64,000 nt of DNA from Affinundibacterium seohonense. Lineage in GTDB: Bacteria > Pseudomonadota > Gammaproteobacteria > Burkholderiales > Burkholderiaceae_D. Both the position numbers and the translations under genes were made by a program. The notes beneath the pieces were generated by a model. The model worked only from the letters and a program-made list of their open reading frames with translations. It did no database searches and was not told the DNA's origin. The stretch spans positions 1-64,000 of the forward strand of contig NZ_JACOFW010000007.1 of assembly GCF_014284305.1 (NCBI RefSeq), given 5' to 3'. This document shows, piece after piece, positions 27,407 to 35,213 of the stretch. The number at the start of each line of letters is the position of its first letter. Position 1 is the first letter of the stretch.

Positions 27407-27607
27407 GTCGGGTGTGGCCCGACAGCCAGTTACCTTTTTTGCTTCGCCAAAAAAGGTAACCCAAAAAAGGCGACCGTAGACTCGCCCTTCGGGTGCTTAC
27501 GCTACGCTTCAGCATAATTTGTGCGTCACAAAAAATGGGAAAGTGTTGAAACTCGCTTCGCTCAAACAACAACACTTTCTTATCCATTTTTTGTGAAGCA
27601 CAAATTA
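27407..27607 (+). repeat. hairpin-rich repeat element, copy A
   Basis: Non-coding element of about 200 bases with three hairpins in order. First, GTCGGG/CCCGAC at 27407-27423. Second, GTTACCTTTTTTG/CAAAAAAGGTAAC at 27429-27460 with loop CTTCGC. Third, a long hairpin at 27515-27607 whose outer arms are TAATTTGTGC/GCACAAATTA and whose inner arms are GAAAGTGTTG/CAACACTTTC. An inverted partner lies at 27824-28010. The stems differ between copies yet remain paired, while the loops are conserved. Frames through it are spurious. Confidence 0.8.
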
Positions 27608-27628
27608 CATCGTCTCAAACGGAGGTGG

Positions 27629-27712
27629 GTCAAAAACAAAGTCAAAAACAAAGTCAAAAACAAAGTCAAAAACAAAGTCAAAAACAAAGTCAAAAACAAA
27701 GTCAAAAACAAC
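27629..27712. repeat. tandem repeat, 12-base unit x 7
   Basis: Seven head-to-tail copies of GTCAAAAACAAA, the last ending in C. It lies between the two inverted hairpin elements. No protein role; the translated KNKVKNKVKN frame is an artefact. Confidence 0.95.
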
Positions 27713-27823
27713 GACCTACAGCTGCTATTAGAAAAGTGAATATCCGTCGATACTGATTGTTTTGATGTTGCCGTTGCTTTTGATCTTGTTGTTGATTTTG
27801 ACCTTCATCCACTTCTGACACTG

Positions 27824-28010
27824 CCAATTGTGCATGACAGAAAATGGATAAAGAAAGTGTCGTTGTTTGAGCGCAGCGAGTTTCGACAATTTCCCATTTT
27901 TTGTCATGCACAATTGGGAACCCGAAGGGCAGTGGCAGCGTGGTCGCCTTTCTTTGCTCCCTTTCTTTGGCGAAGCAAAGAAAGGGAGTGGCTGTCGGGC
28001 CACCCCCGAC
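27824..28010 (-). repeat. hairpin-rich repeat element, copy B (inverted)
   Basis: Same layout as copy A read on the minus strand. A long hairpin at 27824-27917 has perfect 16-base outer arms (CCAATTGTGCATGACA / TGTCATGCACAATTGG). A hairpin at 27957-27988 (CTCCCTTTCTTTG / CAAAGAAAGGGAG) has loop GCGAAG, which is CTTCGC on the element strand. A hairpin at 27994-28010 is GTCGGG/CCCGAC. The conserved core between hairpins includes GGCGACC and CCCTTCGGG. Confidence 0.8.
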
Positions 28011-28048
28011 CTGTGAACGTAAAAAAATCCGAAAAAATATTTAGAAAC

Positions 28049-28144
28049 CCAAAAAACCAAAAAACCAAAAAACCAAAAAACCAAAAAACCAAAAAACCAA
28101 AAAACCAAAAAACCAAAAAACCAAAAAACCAAAAAACCAAAAAA
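28049..28144. repeat. tandem repeat, 8-base unit CCAAAAAA x 12
   Basis: Twelve perfect copies end 15 bases before the ATG of the peptide transporter, inside its leader or promoter. Eight-base units shift the reading frame and spacing when copies are gained or lost, which makes the tract a candidate for slippage-driven expression change. Confidence 0.95.
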
Positions 28145-28159
28145 CCAAGAGACAACAAT

Positions 28160-29860
28160 ATGACCACCATCAAACGCAACCCATTCCACCGAGCCTTCTA
28201 CGTAGCCAACACCATGGAGATCTTCGAACGTCTCGCATGGTACGGTTTCTTCACACTATCCTCACTCTACATCACCAGCCCAACAGCCCAAGGTGGCTTG
28301 GGATTTAGCGATCAAGAGCGCGGTTTCTTGCAAGGCATGATCCCGTTTTTACTCTATTTACTACCCGTGATTACCGGCGCATTAGCAGACCGATTTGGCT
28401 ATCGCCGCATGTTCCTGATCTCCTTTGCGATCATGTGCCCGTCTTACTACATGCTCGGGCAAGTGCATAGTTTCTGGGCGTTTTTCATGGTGTTCTTAGC
28501 AGTCGCGGTCGGTGCTGCCTGTTTTAAGCCAGTGGTAGTCGGCACCATAGGACGCTCAACCGACGACACTAATCGTGGGCTTGGTTTCGGTGTGTTTTAT
28601 ACGATGGTGAATATTGGCGGTTTTATCGGCCCGTTTATCGCCGGTTATGTGCGTGCGGTGAGTTGGGATTTGGTGTTTGTGATGTCGGCGATTTGGATAG
28701 GCATTAACTTTATTCCTGCCCTGTTTTTCTATAAGGAACCTGAACACGATGCCAGCAAAGATCAGCGCAGTTTGAAATTGGTTTTGTTGGAAGCGCAGGA
28801 AGTGCTCGGTAATGGGCGTTTAGCCTTAATGGTGGTGCCGGCCATTATCGCTTTGATGGTGACAACACGCATGGGTATTGGATTTCACTATTATCTGATG
28901 GGGGTCGCGGCGTGGGTCGCACTTAATTTTGCTTGGACAGCATTGATTAAGAATTCTCAATCATCAGCCTGGTATATGCAAAAGGTCGAAGTTGGGAATA
29001 TTCCTTTCGTTTTGTATTTGTTGATATTGACTGGCTTTTGGGTCGTGTACTTCCAATTATTCACTACGCTTCCGGTGTTTATTCGAGATTTTGTCGATAC
29101 CAAAGATTTGGTGCTCGCTTTGCAGCAATTTGCTCCGTCTTCGGTCGAATTTCTAGCCGGGGTGAATCTCGAACAATTGAGCGGTGCGCTGCCGGCGCTG
29201 GCACAAAAATATCATGCGGGCATGGATGCGGTCGCATTAAAACAATTGGCGTTTGACTTGGTCAACTATAAAGTGATGGTGCCAGATGAGGTTTTGCGGA
29301 CTGGCCTACTTGCGATCCAACAAGGCAGTGTTTTACCAGCAGCGCTTGCTGAACAATGGGCGACGCAATATCGACAAGTGAATCCTGAATACATCATCAA
29401 TGTTGGTTTCGGTTTGATCGTCTTATGCCAGATCGCGATCAGCGCCTATATTCAACGCTGGCGTGCTTTGCCGATTTTAGTATTTGGAACAGTCGTTCTT
29501 AGCGCTGGAATTGCTTTGTGTGGCTTAGGTGCCAGTGTAAGTGCAGGTTTGGCCATCGGTGGTACGACCGTGGTGATGGCGGTTGTTGTCTTCTCGATTG
29601 GTGAGATGATTGCCTCGCCTAAGAGTCAGGAATATGTCGCAGCGATTGCGCCTAAGAGTAAAACCGCGATGTATATGGGTTATTACTTTGTCTCGATGGC
29701 GTTGGGTAATTTGTTTGCGGGTCTGCTGTCGGGCTGGGCTTATACCGCAATTGCTAAAGACATGAATCGTCCACTTTTAATGTGGCTGTTGTTTGCTGCA
29801 ATTGGTGTCATGACCGCAATCGCCTTGTTGATCTTTAACACTTGGCTTAAGCGCCGCTGA
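28160..29860 (+). CDS. POT/PTR-family proton-coupled di-/tripeptide transporter
   Basis: 566 residues from the ATG at 28160; the in-frame extension upstream is only translated repeat. The first helix carries the POT signature ExxER (EIFERLAWYG, residues about 20-29), followed by GFLQGMIPFLLYLLPVITGALADRFGYRRM and the PTR2 pattern FGVFYTMVNIGGFIGP. Twelve or more membrane helices are expected. A hydrophilic insertion of about 100 residues (about 313-413) after the seventh helix is longer than in E. coli DtpA. It imports small peptides with protons at the inner membrane. It lies downstream of the hydroxyproline operon, separated by 800 bases of repeats. Confidence 0.9.
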   Translation: MTTIKRNPFHRAFYVANTMEIFERLAWYGFFTLSSLYITSPTAQGGLGFSDQERGFLQGMIPFLLYLLPVITGALADRFGYRRMFLISFAIMCPSYYMLGQVHSFWAFFMVFLAVAVGAACFKPVVVGTIGRSTDDTNRGLGFGVFYTMVNIGGFIGPFIAGYVRAVSWDLVFVMSAIWIGINFIPALFFYKEPEHDASKDQRSLKLVLLEAQEVLGNGRLALMVVPAIIALMVTTRMGIGFHYYLMGVAAWVALNFAWTALIKNSQSSAWYMQKVEVGNIPFVLYLLILTGFWVVYFQLFTTLPVFIRDFVDTKDLVLALQQFAPSSVEFLAGVNLEQLSGALPALAQKYHAGMDAVALKQLAFDLVNYKVMVPDEVLRTGLLAIQQGSVLPAALAEQWATQYRQVNPEYIINVGFGLIVLCQIAISAYIQRWRALPILVFGTVVLSAGIALCGLGASVSAGLAIGGTTVVMAVVVFSIGEMIASPKSQEYVAAIAPKSKTAMYMGYYFVSMALGNLFAGLLSGWAYTAIAKDMNRPLLMWLLFAAIGVMTAIALLIFNTWLKRR

Positions 29861-30052
29861 TTGAATGTTGTCGCCTGATTTGTGTGTTTCATGTCTTGAT
29901 CTGGGTAATTCAGGCGACTCATTTTACCTTTCGTCTTTTTACATTTGCGTAAAACCGCATCGAAATGGATACTCCTAAGTCTGCGTCTGGATCGTGAGAT
30001 TCAGTTAATGCATAAGTTTAGCCAATTCCTATTGAACGAATGTGAGAAGACG

Positions 30053-31864
30053 ATGATGAAAAAAATAATGGTACGTGCACTGATCAGTGCATTGGCTTTG
30101 GGTGCGGTCAGCACCGTGTCGGCAGCGCCACACGATACTGCGCCAGCGGTTGCCGCGAAAACTGTAGTGGAACAAGCTTGGGTCAAAAAGAGCAATGAAA
30201 ATGCCAAATTGCTCTTAAATTTCATGGGTAAATATGCACCAGAAGGTGCAGGTGCTTTGGGCGTGGATGGCTTAGATGAACAAATCACCGACATGTCACG
30301 CGATTTATTCGATGCCAAAAATAAAGAAGCATTAGCAATCATCGCCGAATATCAAAAGCGTTTAAAAACCGAAACGCATCCAAAGATAAAGCAAGATTTA
30401 CAAATTTTGATTGGTAGCGCAGAGGACTTCATGCGCTCCGAAGCGCTTACTCGCAAGCACTTTATGCCATTCGTCGATGTCACTTCGATGATCTTTGGTG
30501 TGATGCGCCAGACTTTAGATCCACGTATTCCAGCAGAGCGTCAAAAGACTATGTTGGTACGTTTGAATAAGTATGTCGGCTTGACTAAGGGCTACCGCCC
30601 GATTACTGAGTTGACCAAAGAGCGCATGCAAGAGCGTTTGAAAGCCAATCCCAAATTAATCGGCCCGTATAAAGTTGAAGTCGAACAAGTCTTGAGCAAA
30701 TCACCAACCATGATCGCTGGTATGAAAACCATGTTGGAGAAAAGTGGTTTGAAAGATTGGGAAAAAAGCTTTGCCGCCCTAGAACAGCAATTGACTGCCT
30801 ATAACGCGATGGTAAAGAGTGAAGTGATACCTCGTGCGCGTACCGATCATCGATTACCAGCCGAAGTGTACGCCGACAATTTGCGTCAATACGGTGTTGA
30901 TATCAAGCCAGAAGAGTTAATCGCAAAGGCCTTAACTTCCTTCGCGGAAATTCGCAATCAGATGGTGATTACCGCGCGCATCCTAGCAAAAGAACGCAAT
31001 TTGCCCGACGCGGATTATCGCGCAGTGATTCGTGAACTTAAGAAAGATCAGATCGAAAAAGACAAGGTGATGCCTTTGTATGAGGCACGCTTGGCGGAGA
31101 TTGAGGCAAGCATTCGTAAGGAAAAAATCGTCTCACTACCAGATCGCAAAGCTAAAATTCGTTTGGCAACTGACGCAGAGAACGCGCAACAACCAGCACC
31201 ACATATGAGCCCGCCACGCCTGATTGGCAACACTGGCGAATATGGTGAATTCGTCTTGACGACCGGTATGCCAGCAGACCCTAGTGGTAAGGTTTTGCGC
31301 TTTGATGATTTCACCCATGAAGCAGGAACTTGGACTTTAACCGCACATGAAGCACGTCCTGGTCATGAACTGCAATTTGCAAAAATGATCGAAGCCGGTG
31401 TATCCACTGCACGTGGCGTGTTTGCTTTTAATAGCGTGAACGTAGAAGGCTGGGCTTTGTATGCAGAAGCAGAAATGCAGCCATTTGAACCGACAGATGG
31501 ACAACTGTTTGCCTTGCAAGCCCGCGCCCAAAGAGCCGCTCGTGCCTTTTTAGATCCTATGGTGAACTTAGGTCAGATCACGCCAGAAGCGGTGCAATCT
31601 TTCTTGATGGATGAGGTTGGTTTGTCCGAAGGTATGGCAAAGCAAGAGATGCAGCGTTACACCTTCCGCGCACCAGGTCAGGCGACTTCGTACTTCTATG
31701 GCTATCAGCAATTGATGGAAACGCGTCAAGCGGCGGAAGTTGCACTACGTAAGAAATTCGACCGTCAGGCATTTAATGATTTCGTCCTGGCACAAGGTTT
31801 GGTGCCCGCAAAAATTTTACGTCAGGCCGTGATGGAGGAATTTGTTGCAGCACGCTTGAAGTAA
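30053..31864 (+). CDS. exported DUF885-family protein, putative metallopeptidase
   Basis: 603 residues from the ATG at 30053 (AGAAG upstream; ATG 30056 also possible). The signal peptide ends at STVSA (about residue 25). The C-terminal half contains HEARPGHELQ, the conserved HExxPGHxxQ motif of DUF885, which resembles a metal-binding site, plus GWALYAEAEM, also conserved. DUF885 proteins are often annotated as probable peptidases but few are characterised. Its place after the peptide transporter supports a peptide-cleaving role in the periplasm. A strong terminator follows at 31880. Confidence 0.85.
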   Translation: MMKKIMVRALISALALGAVSTVSAAPHDTAPAVAAKTVVEQAWVKKSNENAKLLLNFMGKYAPEGAGALGVDGLDEQITDMSRDLFDAKNKEALAIIAEYQKRLKTETHPKIKQDLQILIGSAEDFMRSEALTRKHFMPFVDVTSMIFGVMRQTLDPRIPAERQKTMLVRLNKYVGLTKGYRPITELTKERMQERLKANPKLIGPYKVEVEQVLSKSPTMIAGMKTMLEKSGLKDWEKSFAALEQQLTAYNAMVKSEVIPRARTDHRLPAEVYADNLRQYGVDIKPEELIAKALTSFAEIRNQMVITARILAKERNLPDADYRAVIRELKKDQIEKDKVMPLYEARLAEIEASIRKEKIVSLPDRKAKIRLATDAENAQQPAPHMSPPRLIGNTGEYGEFVLTTGMPADPSGKVLRFDDFTHEAGTWTLTAHEARPGHELQFAKMIEAGVSTARGVFAFNSVNVEGWALYAEAEMQPFEPTDGQLFALQARAQRAARAFLDPMVNLGQITPEAVQSFLMDEVGLSEGMAKQEMQRYTFRAPGQATSYFYGYQQLMETRQAAEVALRKKFDRQAFNDFVLAQGLVPAKILRQAVMEEFVAARLK

Positions 31865-31879
31865 ATTCAAACAATAAAT

Positions 31880-31925
31880 AAAGCGCAAGGTTTTGGCAGA
31901 GAATGCCAAAACCTTGCGCTTTTTT
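31880..31925. terminator. strong bidirectional terminator
   Basis: An 18-base perfect stem (AAGCGCAAGGTTTTGGCA and its complement) with a 5-base loop GAGAA, followed by a T-run on the plus strand. It also overlaps the end of the convergent gene. Confidence 0.95.
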
Positions 31926-32322
31926 ATTGAACTGAGCTTGGCGAATTAAGTACCTTAATCGCGAACGTATCACTGTCGTTTTGCAGACAAGCTTTGTTCT
32001 TTAATTGTTTGTTTAAATCGATCGCGTCTTGTAATGCCGTTGAAGAAAAATTGCGTACGACGGTTAGTATTGCTTTTTTGCTGTCGTCAGGATGCACACT
32101 TAATTGTGTTTTATCACTGTCTCTAAACAACTGCCGACAAGTTTCCACTAAATCTACATCAGTCGACTCCATCGTAAAAGTGAACTGCATTTTTTGCGGT
32201 GCTTTTTCTTGCTTAGTCGGTGCAGATCTGGTTAAAGAAATGCGATCTCGCAATCCGTAAATCTGTACGCTGTAATAGGCGATGCCAAGGGCACATAAAA
32301 TGATGATGAGTTTGCGTGTCAT
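31924..32322 (-). CDS. membrane-anchored hypothetical protein
   Basis: 132 residues. One N-terminal membrane anchor (KLIIILCALGIAYYSVQIYG) is followed by a periplasmic domain of about 105 residues with two Cys (ETCRQLF, KACLQND). No family recognised. The stop codon lies inside the shared terminator at its 3' end. The upstream region contains the MITE-like repeat at 32386. Confidence 0.6.
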   Translation of the reverse strand: MTRKLIIILCALGIAYYSVQIYGLRDRISLTRSAPTKQEKAPQKMQFTFTMESTDVDLVETCRQLFRDSDKTQLSVHPDDSKKAILTVVRNFSSTALQDAIDLNKQLKNKACLQNDSDTFAIKVLNSPSSVQ

Positions 32323-32385
32323 TGTGGGAGGATGTATACGTAAAACAAGCTAAAAAAAATTAAAAATGATACCGGGATGAAGCAC

Positions 32386-32519
32386 TAATGCTGTTCAGTT
32401 AAGCTCAAAATATCGAGGCGTCACCCCTGCGAAGGCACGGATCAAGTGTCTTTAGGCTTTTACGTCGCGCCTTCGCGGAAATGACGATACGTGGAATTAG
32501 GCTCAACTGCACAGCATTA
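32386..32519. mobile_element. MITE-like element with IS4-type terminal inverted repeats
   Basis: 134 bases. The left end TAATGCTGTTCAGTTAAGC matches the reverse complement of the right end GCTCAACTGCACAGCATTA with two or three differences. From memory these ends resemble those of IS4-type insertion sequences (TAATGCCGATCAGTTAAG). The interior is the same REP-like hairpin (GCGAAGGCACGG / CGCGCCTTCGCGG) seen at 22840-22950. It carries no transposase, so it would be mobilised in trans. No clear target-site duplication was seen. Confidence 0.7.
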
Positions 32520-32605
32520 GGAATTAACCACTTCTTTTTAACGAGAAAGAAATAAAAAAGAGTTTATCCGATTTTGATGGTTTACTTAAAGGACATTGGC
32601 TGGGC

Positions 32606-32743
32606 CAAGGCGGCAACGGTCTCGGTCTCGGCCTCGGCCTCGGTATGCATGTTGCTTACAATATCGCCAGTTAAATTTTAGGCGGCGAGATTGATGTACA
32701 AACCGCGCCGGGAGTGGGGACTTACTGGTGTTTAAGGGGGCCG
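32606..32743 (+). pseudogene. decayed histidine-kinase HATPase fragment
   Basis: In one frame the sequence reads GQGGNGLGLGLGLGMHVAYN-IAS, a TAA stop, then ILGGEIDVQTAPGVGT. This is the G2 box and last strands of a histidine-kinase ATPase domain (usual form GLGLGMHVAYNIVxQxLGGxIxVxSxPGxGT). The stop sits where Gln (CAA) is usual, so one C-to-T change explains it. The Gly-Leu box is stretched by extra GGYCTC hexamers. No upstream kinase part remains; the frame before 32600 does not resemble one. It lies next to the MITE-like element. Confidence 0.55.
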
Positions 32744-32815
32744 TGTATGGCAATCGTATGAAGGCTGAGAATGATCGTAACTGATACCCAGCAGAGACAC
32801 TGTTCTTAAATGATG

Positions 32816-33406
32816 TCAGTATTCACGCCAATTCTTTTGATCGTGTGTAGGCAAAATTTTCAATTTGTAGTTGATGATTTTAGCATCTTGCTCCGAGATT
32901 TTTTTGCCAAAATTGAGTTTTAAAAAGTCCCACATATTTTTTTCTAGCGACTCACACTGCAAGACGGCGCGGCTTTTGTGTGTGTAGCGGTGTTCATATT
33001 CAAGATCATCACCATCACGCTCTGGTTCACGTTCGCGCTCATAGTTACGGCGTGGTCGTTGTCTTTCCGTATCCTGATCTTTTTCGAACTGCTTGATGGG
33101 AAGTGTACAGTTTTCCTTAAATACGGTTCGGAGTTCGTGATTGACCGTGGTGTCGCATTGCGAATCACGATGCGATAAGACCCAACAACTTTTCGCCAGT
33201 TCGCGCTGGCTGTTAATTGAGCTCACTTTTTTGAGTAACTCACTATCTTTCACCTCTGTTGATTTTTCTCCCACTTTAGCGGCACATGGCTGATCGGTAT
33301 AAACAGATTTTCCTGAACTAGTAACGCATTTACGCATCTGCGCATGCGCAGAAAAACTCAATAACGCTAATACAGTGATCAGACAAATACAATAAGTGGT
33401 TTTCAT
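32816..33406 (-). CDS. exported DUF4124-type protein
   Basis: 196 residues from the ATG at 33406. The signal peptide ends in AHAQ (about residue 22). MRKCVTSSGKSVYTDQPCAA is the DUF4124 pattern (a short beta-rich module with two Cys). The C-terminal half is charged, with a run of Arg/Glu/Asp (RPRRNYEREREPERDGDD) and later Cys residues. DUF4124 proteins are abundant in betaproteobacterial periplasms, but their function is unknown. Two related proteins are encoded at 37167 and 52764. Confidence 0.75.
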   Translation of the reverse strand: MKTTYCICLITVLALLSFSAHAQMRKCVTSSGKSVYTDQPCAAKVGEKSTEVKDSELLKKVSSINSQRELAKSCWVLSHRDSQCDTTVNHELRTVFKENCTLPIKQFEKDQDTERQRPRRNYEREREPERDGDDLEYEHRYTHKSRAVLQCESLEKNMWDFLKLNFGKKISEQDAKIINYKLKILPTHDQKNWREY

Positions 33407-33560
33407 GGGCACGGTAGGGAATATTTGCAACGCCGGATTTAAAAGCCTGAAAGGCAAATAGGGAAGCAAGGATTATACTGAAAAGTATTTTGTGCATGTC
33501 TTAAATGTGATGATCCTGAATCACACTGGATAATTATTCCTTAATGTTGTTTAGGAAGTA

Positions 33561-33590
33561 AAAAAACAGCGTGGTTAAGACGCTGTTTTT
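33561..33590 (-). terminator. terminator after the methyltransferase gene
   Basis: AAAAACAGCGT pairs with ACGCTGTTTTT across a 7-base loop, flanked by A/T runs on both sides. It lies just past the stop at 33620. Confidence 0.88.
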
Positions 33591-33619
33591 GAGATGTAAT
33601 ATGTTTTAGCTTGTATTTT

Positions 33620-34549
33620 TTATGGTGCCATCGCCATACTTAGCTGTGATTGGCGTTGCGGTATCTTGGCTTCAATGCTCACTTTCATGTTGTTTTGTAA
33701 GGAGTCGATAGAGCCACCAGTACGGTATTGAAAACTAATATTGAGTACATCGCCCGCGACTACGTTCATTGGCGTTTTGAGCGGCAGAGCCATATAGTGA
33801 TTAAGCCAATCGATGGTGGAATTGGTTTCGCTAACGATGGCAAGAATATTTTTAGTAATAAACCGTAAGGCGCTCAGTTGCCCACTTTGTTCGATGGCAA
33901 TTTGACCGTCCCAATGGATCCACACATCATTCGCTTGGGTAAAGTCGATGATCGAATATAACGCTGGTGGCGCTAGCTCTACTGTATCAGCCGTAAATAC
34001 ACCACCTAGTTGAAATTGAATGATGGGGGCTTGATAGCCCGAGAAATCATAGCGTTGTTGTAAAGGCTGCACAGCCATTAGAATGGCTTCTGGTATAAAC
34101 ACCGGCATGGGCTCACCTGGGAATGCTGCAGCATAACGCTGTTTGAAATTTTCAATCACTTCGACTTGTTTTTCACGCAGCATAGCGACATGGATCATTT
34201 CACAAATCACGAAATCGACTGGTTCTGGCGGTACATATTCAAAGGCGTCGGCATGAATCACTTCGACCCGATCACCATGACGATTCATCGACAACAATCG
34301 ACGTGCTTCCGCCACCATATCCGGATTAAATTCGACACAATAGACTTTTGCTGCTGATTGCGCAGCAAACCAAGATAACACGCCAGTGCCACCACCTAGT
34401 TCCAATACTTTGGCACCATCAAAGACTTGGCGTTGTATCGCCGCTTTGAAGTTGTCCATACGGTTCGCATCCATCAACATATTGTGATGGTATTGGAGTG
34501 GAATAAATTGTCCTAAATAGCAGCTCTCAGCTTCGCGTTCGACTAGCAT
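33620..34549 (-). CDS. PRMT-like SAM-dependent methyltransferase
   Basis: 309 residues from the ATG at 34549, preceded by AAGGAAG; the frame to 34666 is less likely. YHHNMLMDANRMDNFKAAI resembles the N-terminal signature of protein arginine methyltransferases. VLELGGGTGVLSWFAAQ is SAM motif I, YCVEFNPDM binds the ribose, and ICEMI stands where PRMTs have the SE-M double-Glu loop. The beta-barrel-like C-terminal half (from about 155) also fits PRMTs. The target could be a protein arginine or a small molecule. It is divergent from the BlaI-type gene and shares its operator region. Confidence 0.72.
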   Translation of the reverse strand: MLVEREAESCYLGQFIPLQYHHNMLMDANRMDNFKAAIQRQVFDGAKVLELGGGTGVLSWFAAQSAAKVYCVEFNPDMVAEARRLLSMNRHGDRVEVIHADAFEYVPPEPVDFVICEMIHVAMLREKQVEVIENFKQRYAAAFPGEPMPVFIPEAILMAVQPLQQRYDFSGYQAPIIQFQLGGVFTADTVELAPPALYSIIDFTQANDVWIHWDGQIAIEQSGQLSALRFITKNILAIVSETNSTIDWLNHYMALPLKTPMNVVAGDVLNISFQYRTGGSIDSLQNNMKVSIEAKIPQRQSQLSMAMAP

Positions 34550-34770
34550 GGTCTTCCTTCCATCAATGAGTTGAAATCGATTAGCCGAAAAATACAAATG
34601 CAGCAAGTCGATAGACATAAGCGCAGACAAGATGTGCGCCGATGTACGAATTATCTGATTTCTCATTTGAAATGAAGGCTTGAGTTGCGCGGTGTTTAGG
34701 CTTCAATTCTAGCTTTGCTTGTCGTTCGTGTTGTTTTTGTATCTATCAGCAAACATATTAATATTGAAAA

Positions 34771-34786
34771 TACGAAGATCTTCGTA
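34771..34786. promoter_or_regulatory. operator 1, perfect palindrome
   Basis: TACGAAGATCTTCGTA is a perfect 16-base palindrome, 56 bases before the BlaI-type start. With operator 2 it forms a pair with centres 22 bases apart (two helical turns), typical of cooperative dimer binding by BlaI/MecI-type repressors. Confidence 0.7.
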
Positions 34787-34792
34787 TATATT

Positions 34793-34808
34793 TACGAAAA
34801 CCTTCGTA
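34793..34808. promoter_or_regulatory. operator 2, near-perfect palindrome
   Basis: TACGAAAACCTTCGTA repeats the arms of operator 1 (TACGAA / TTCGTA) around a different four-base centre. It lies 33 bases before the BlaI-type start codon. Confidence 0.7.
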
Positions 34809-34841
34809 GATTGTTTAAAGCAAATTAAAGAGAGCAAACCA

Positions 34842-35213
34842 GTGGCTAATCCGACGCAATCCGAACTAGAAATCCTTGCCATCCTATGGCGTCTAGGCGA
34901 GAGCAAAATCCAAGCGGTGAATGACGAGCTTTGCAAGCTTCGTCCAGTTGGTTACACGACGACCTTAAAGACCATGCAGATCATGGAACAGAAGGGTTTG
35001 CTGGGACGTAAAAAAGACGGCAAGAGTCATATTTATTTTCCATTGGAACAGCAGCACGAAACACAAACTTCCTTAGTCGATCGCCTTTTGCAAACGGCGT
35101 TTGGTGGTTCTAAATCGAATATGGTGATGCGGCTATTCGCGGATAAGAAAATCTCTCAAGTTGAATTAGCTGAGATCAAAGCGTTTTTGCAAAACATCGA
35201 GTCGGACAAATGA
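34842..35213 (+). CDS. BlaI/MecI-family transcriptional repressor
   Basis: 123 residues from GTG at 34842 (AAAGAGAG upstream). It starts VANPTQSELEILAILWRLGES, as BlaI-family proteins do. The winged helix is VNDELCKLRPVGYTTTLKTMQIMEQKGLLGRKKDGKSHIYFP; the C-terminal dimerisation helices are at about 75-123. These repressors are inactivated by proteolysis when a partner M56 peptidase senses a signal. The next gene overlaps by four bases (ATGA) and encodes that partner. The longer frame from 34719 runs through the operators and is not the start. Confidence 0.92.
   Translation: MANPTQSELEILAILWRLGESKIQAVNDELCKLRPVGYTTTLKTMQIMEQKGLLGRKKDGKSHIYFPLEQQHETQTSLVDRLLQTAFGGSKSNMVMRLFADKKISQVELAEIKAFLQNIESDK

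Noticed and set aside
27252..27587. Open frame on the minus strand with an FERSEF-type peptide
   Set aside because: It overlaps the 3' end of the ketimine-reductase-family gene and the hairpin element; a similar peptide arises from copy B in the other orientation, so it is a translated repeat, not a protein.
27629..28144. CRISPR-like array
   Set aside because: The repeats are directly adjacent 12- and 8-base units without unique spacers, and no cas genes are present.
27830..28159. N-terminal extension of the peptide transporter rich in KNQKTKKP
   Set aside because: It is translated from hairpin element B and the CCAAAAAA array; the family start is the ATG at 28160.
27728..28189. Hydrophobic minus-strand frame with FWFFGFLV repeats
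   Set aside because: It is the reverse translation of the CCAAAAAA tandem array and does not resemble a real membrane protein.
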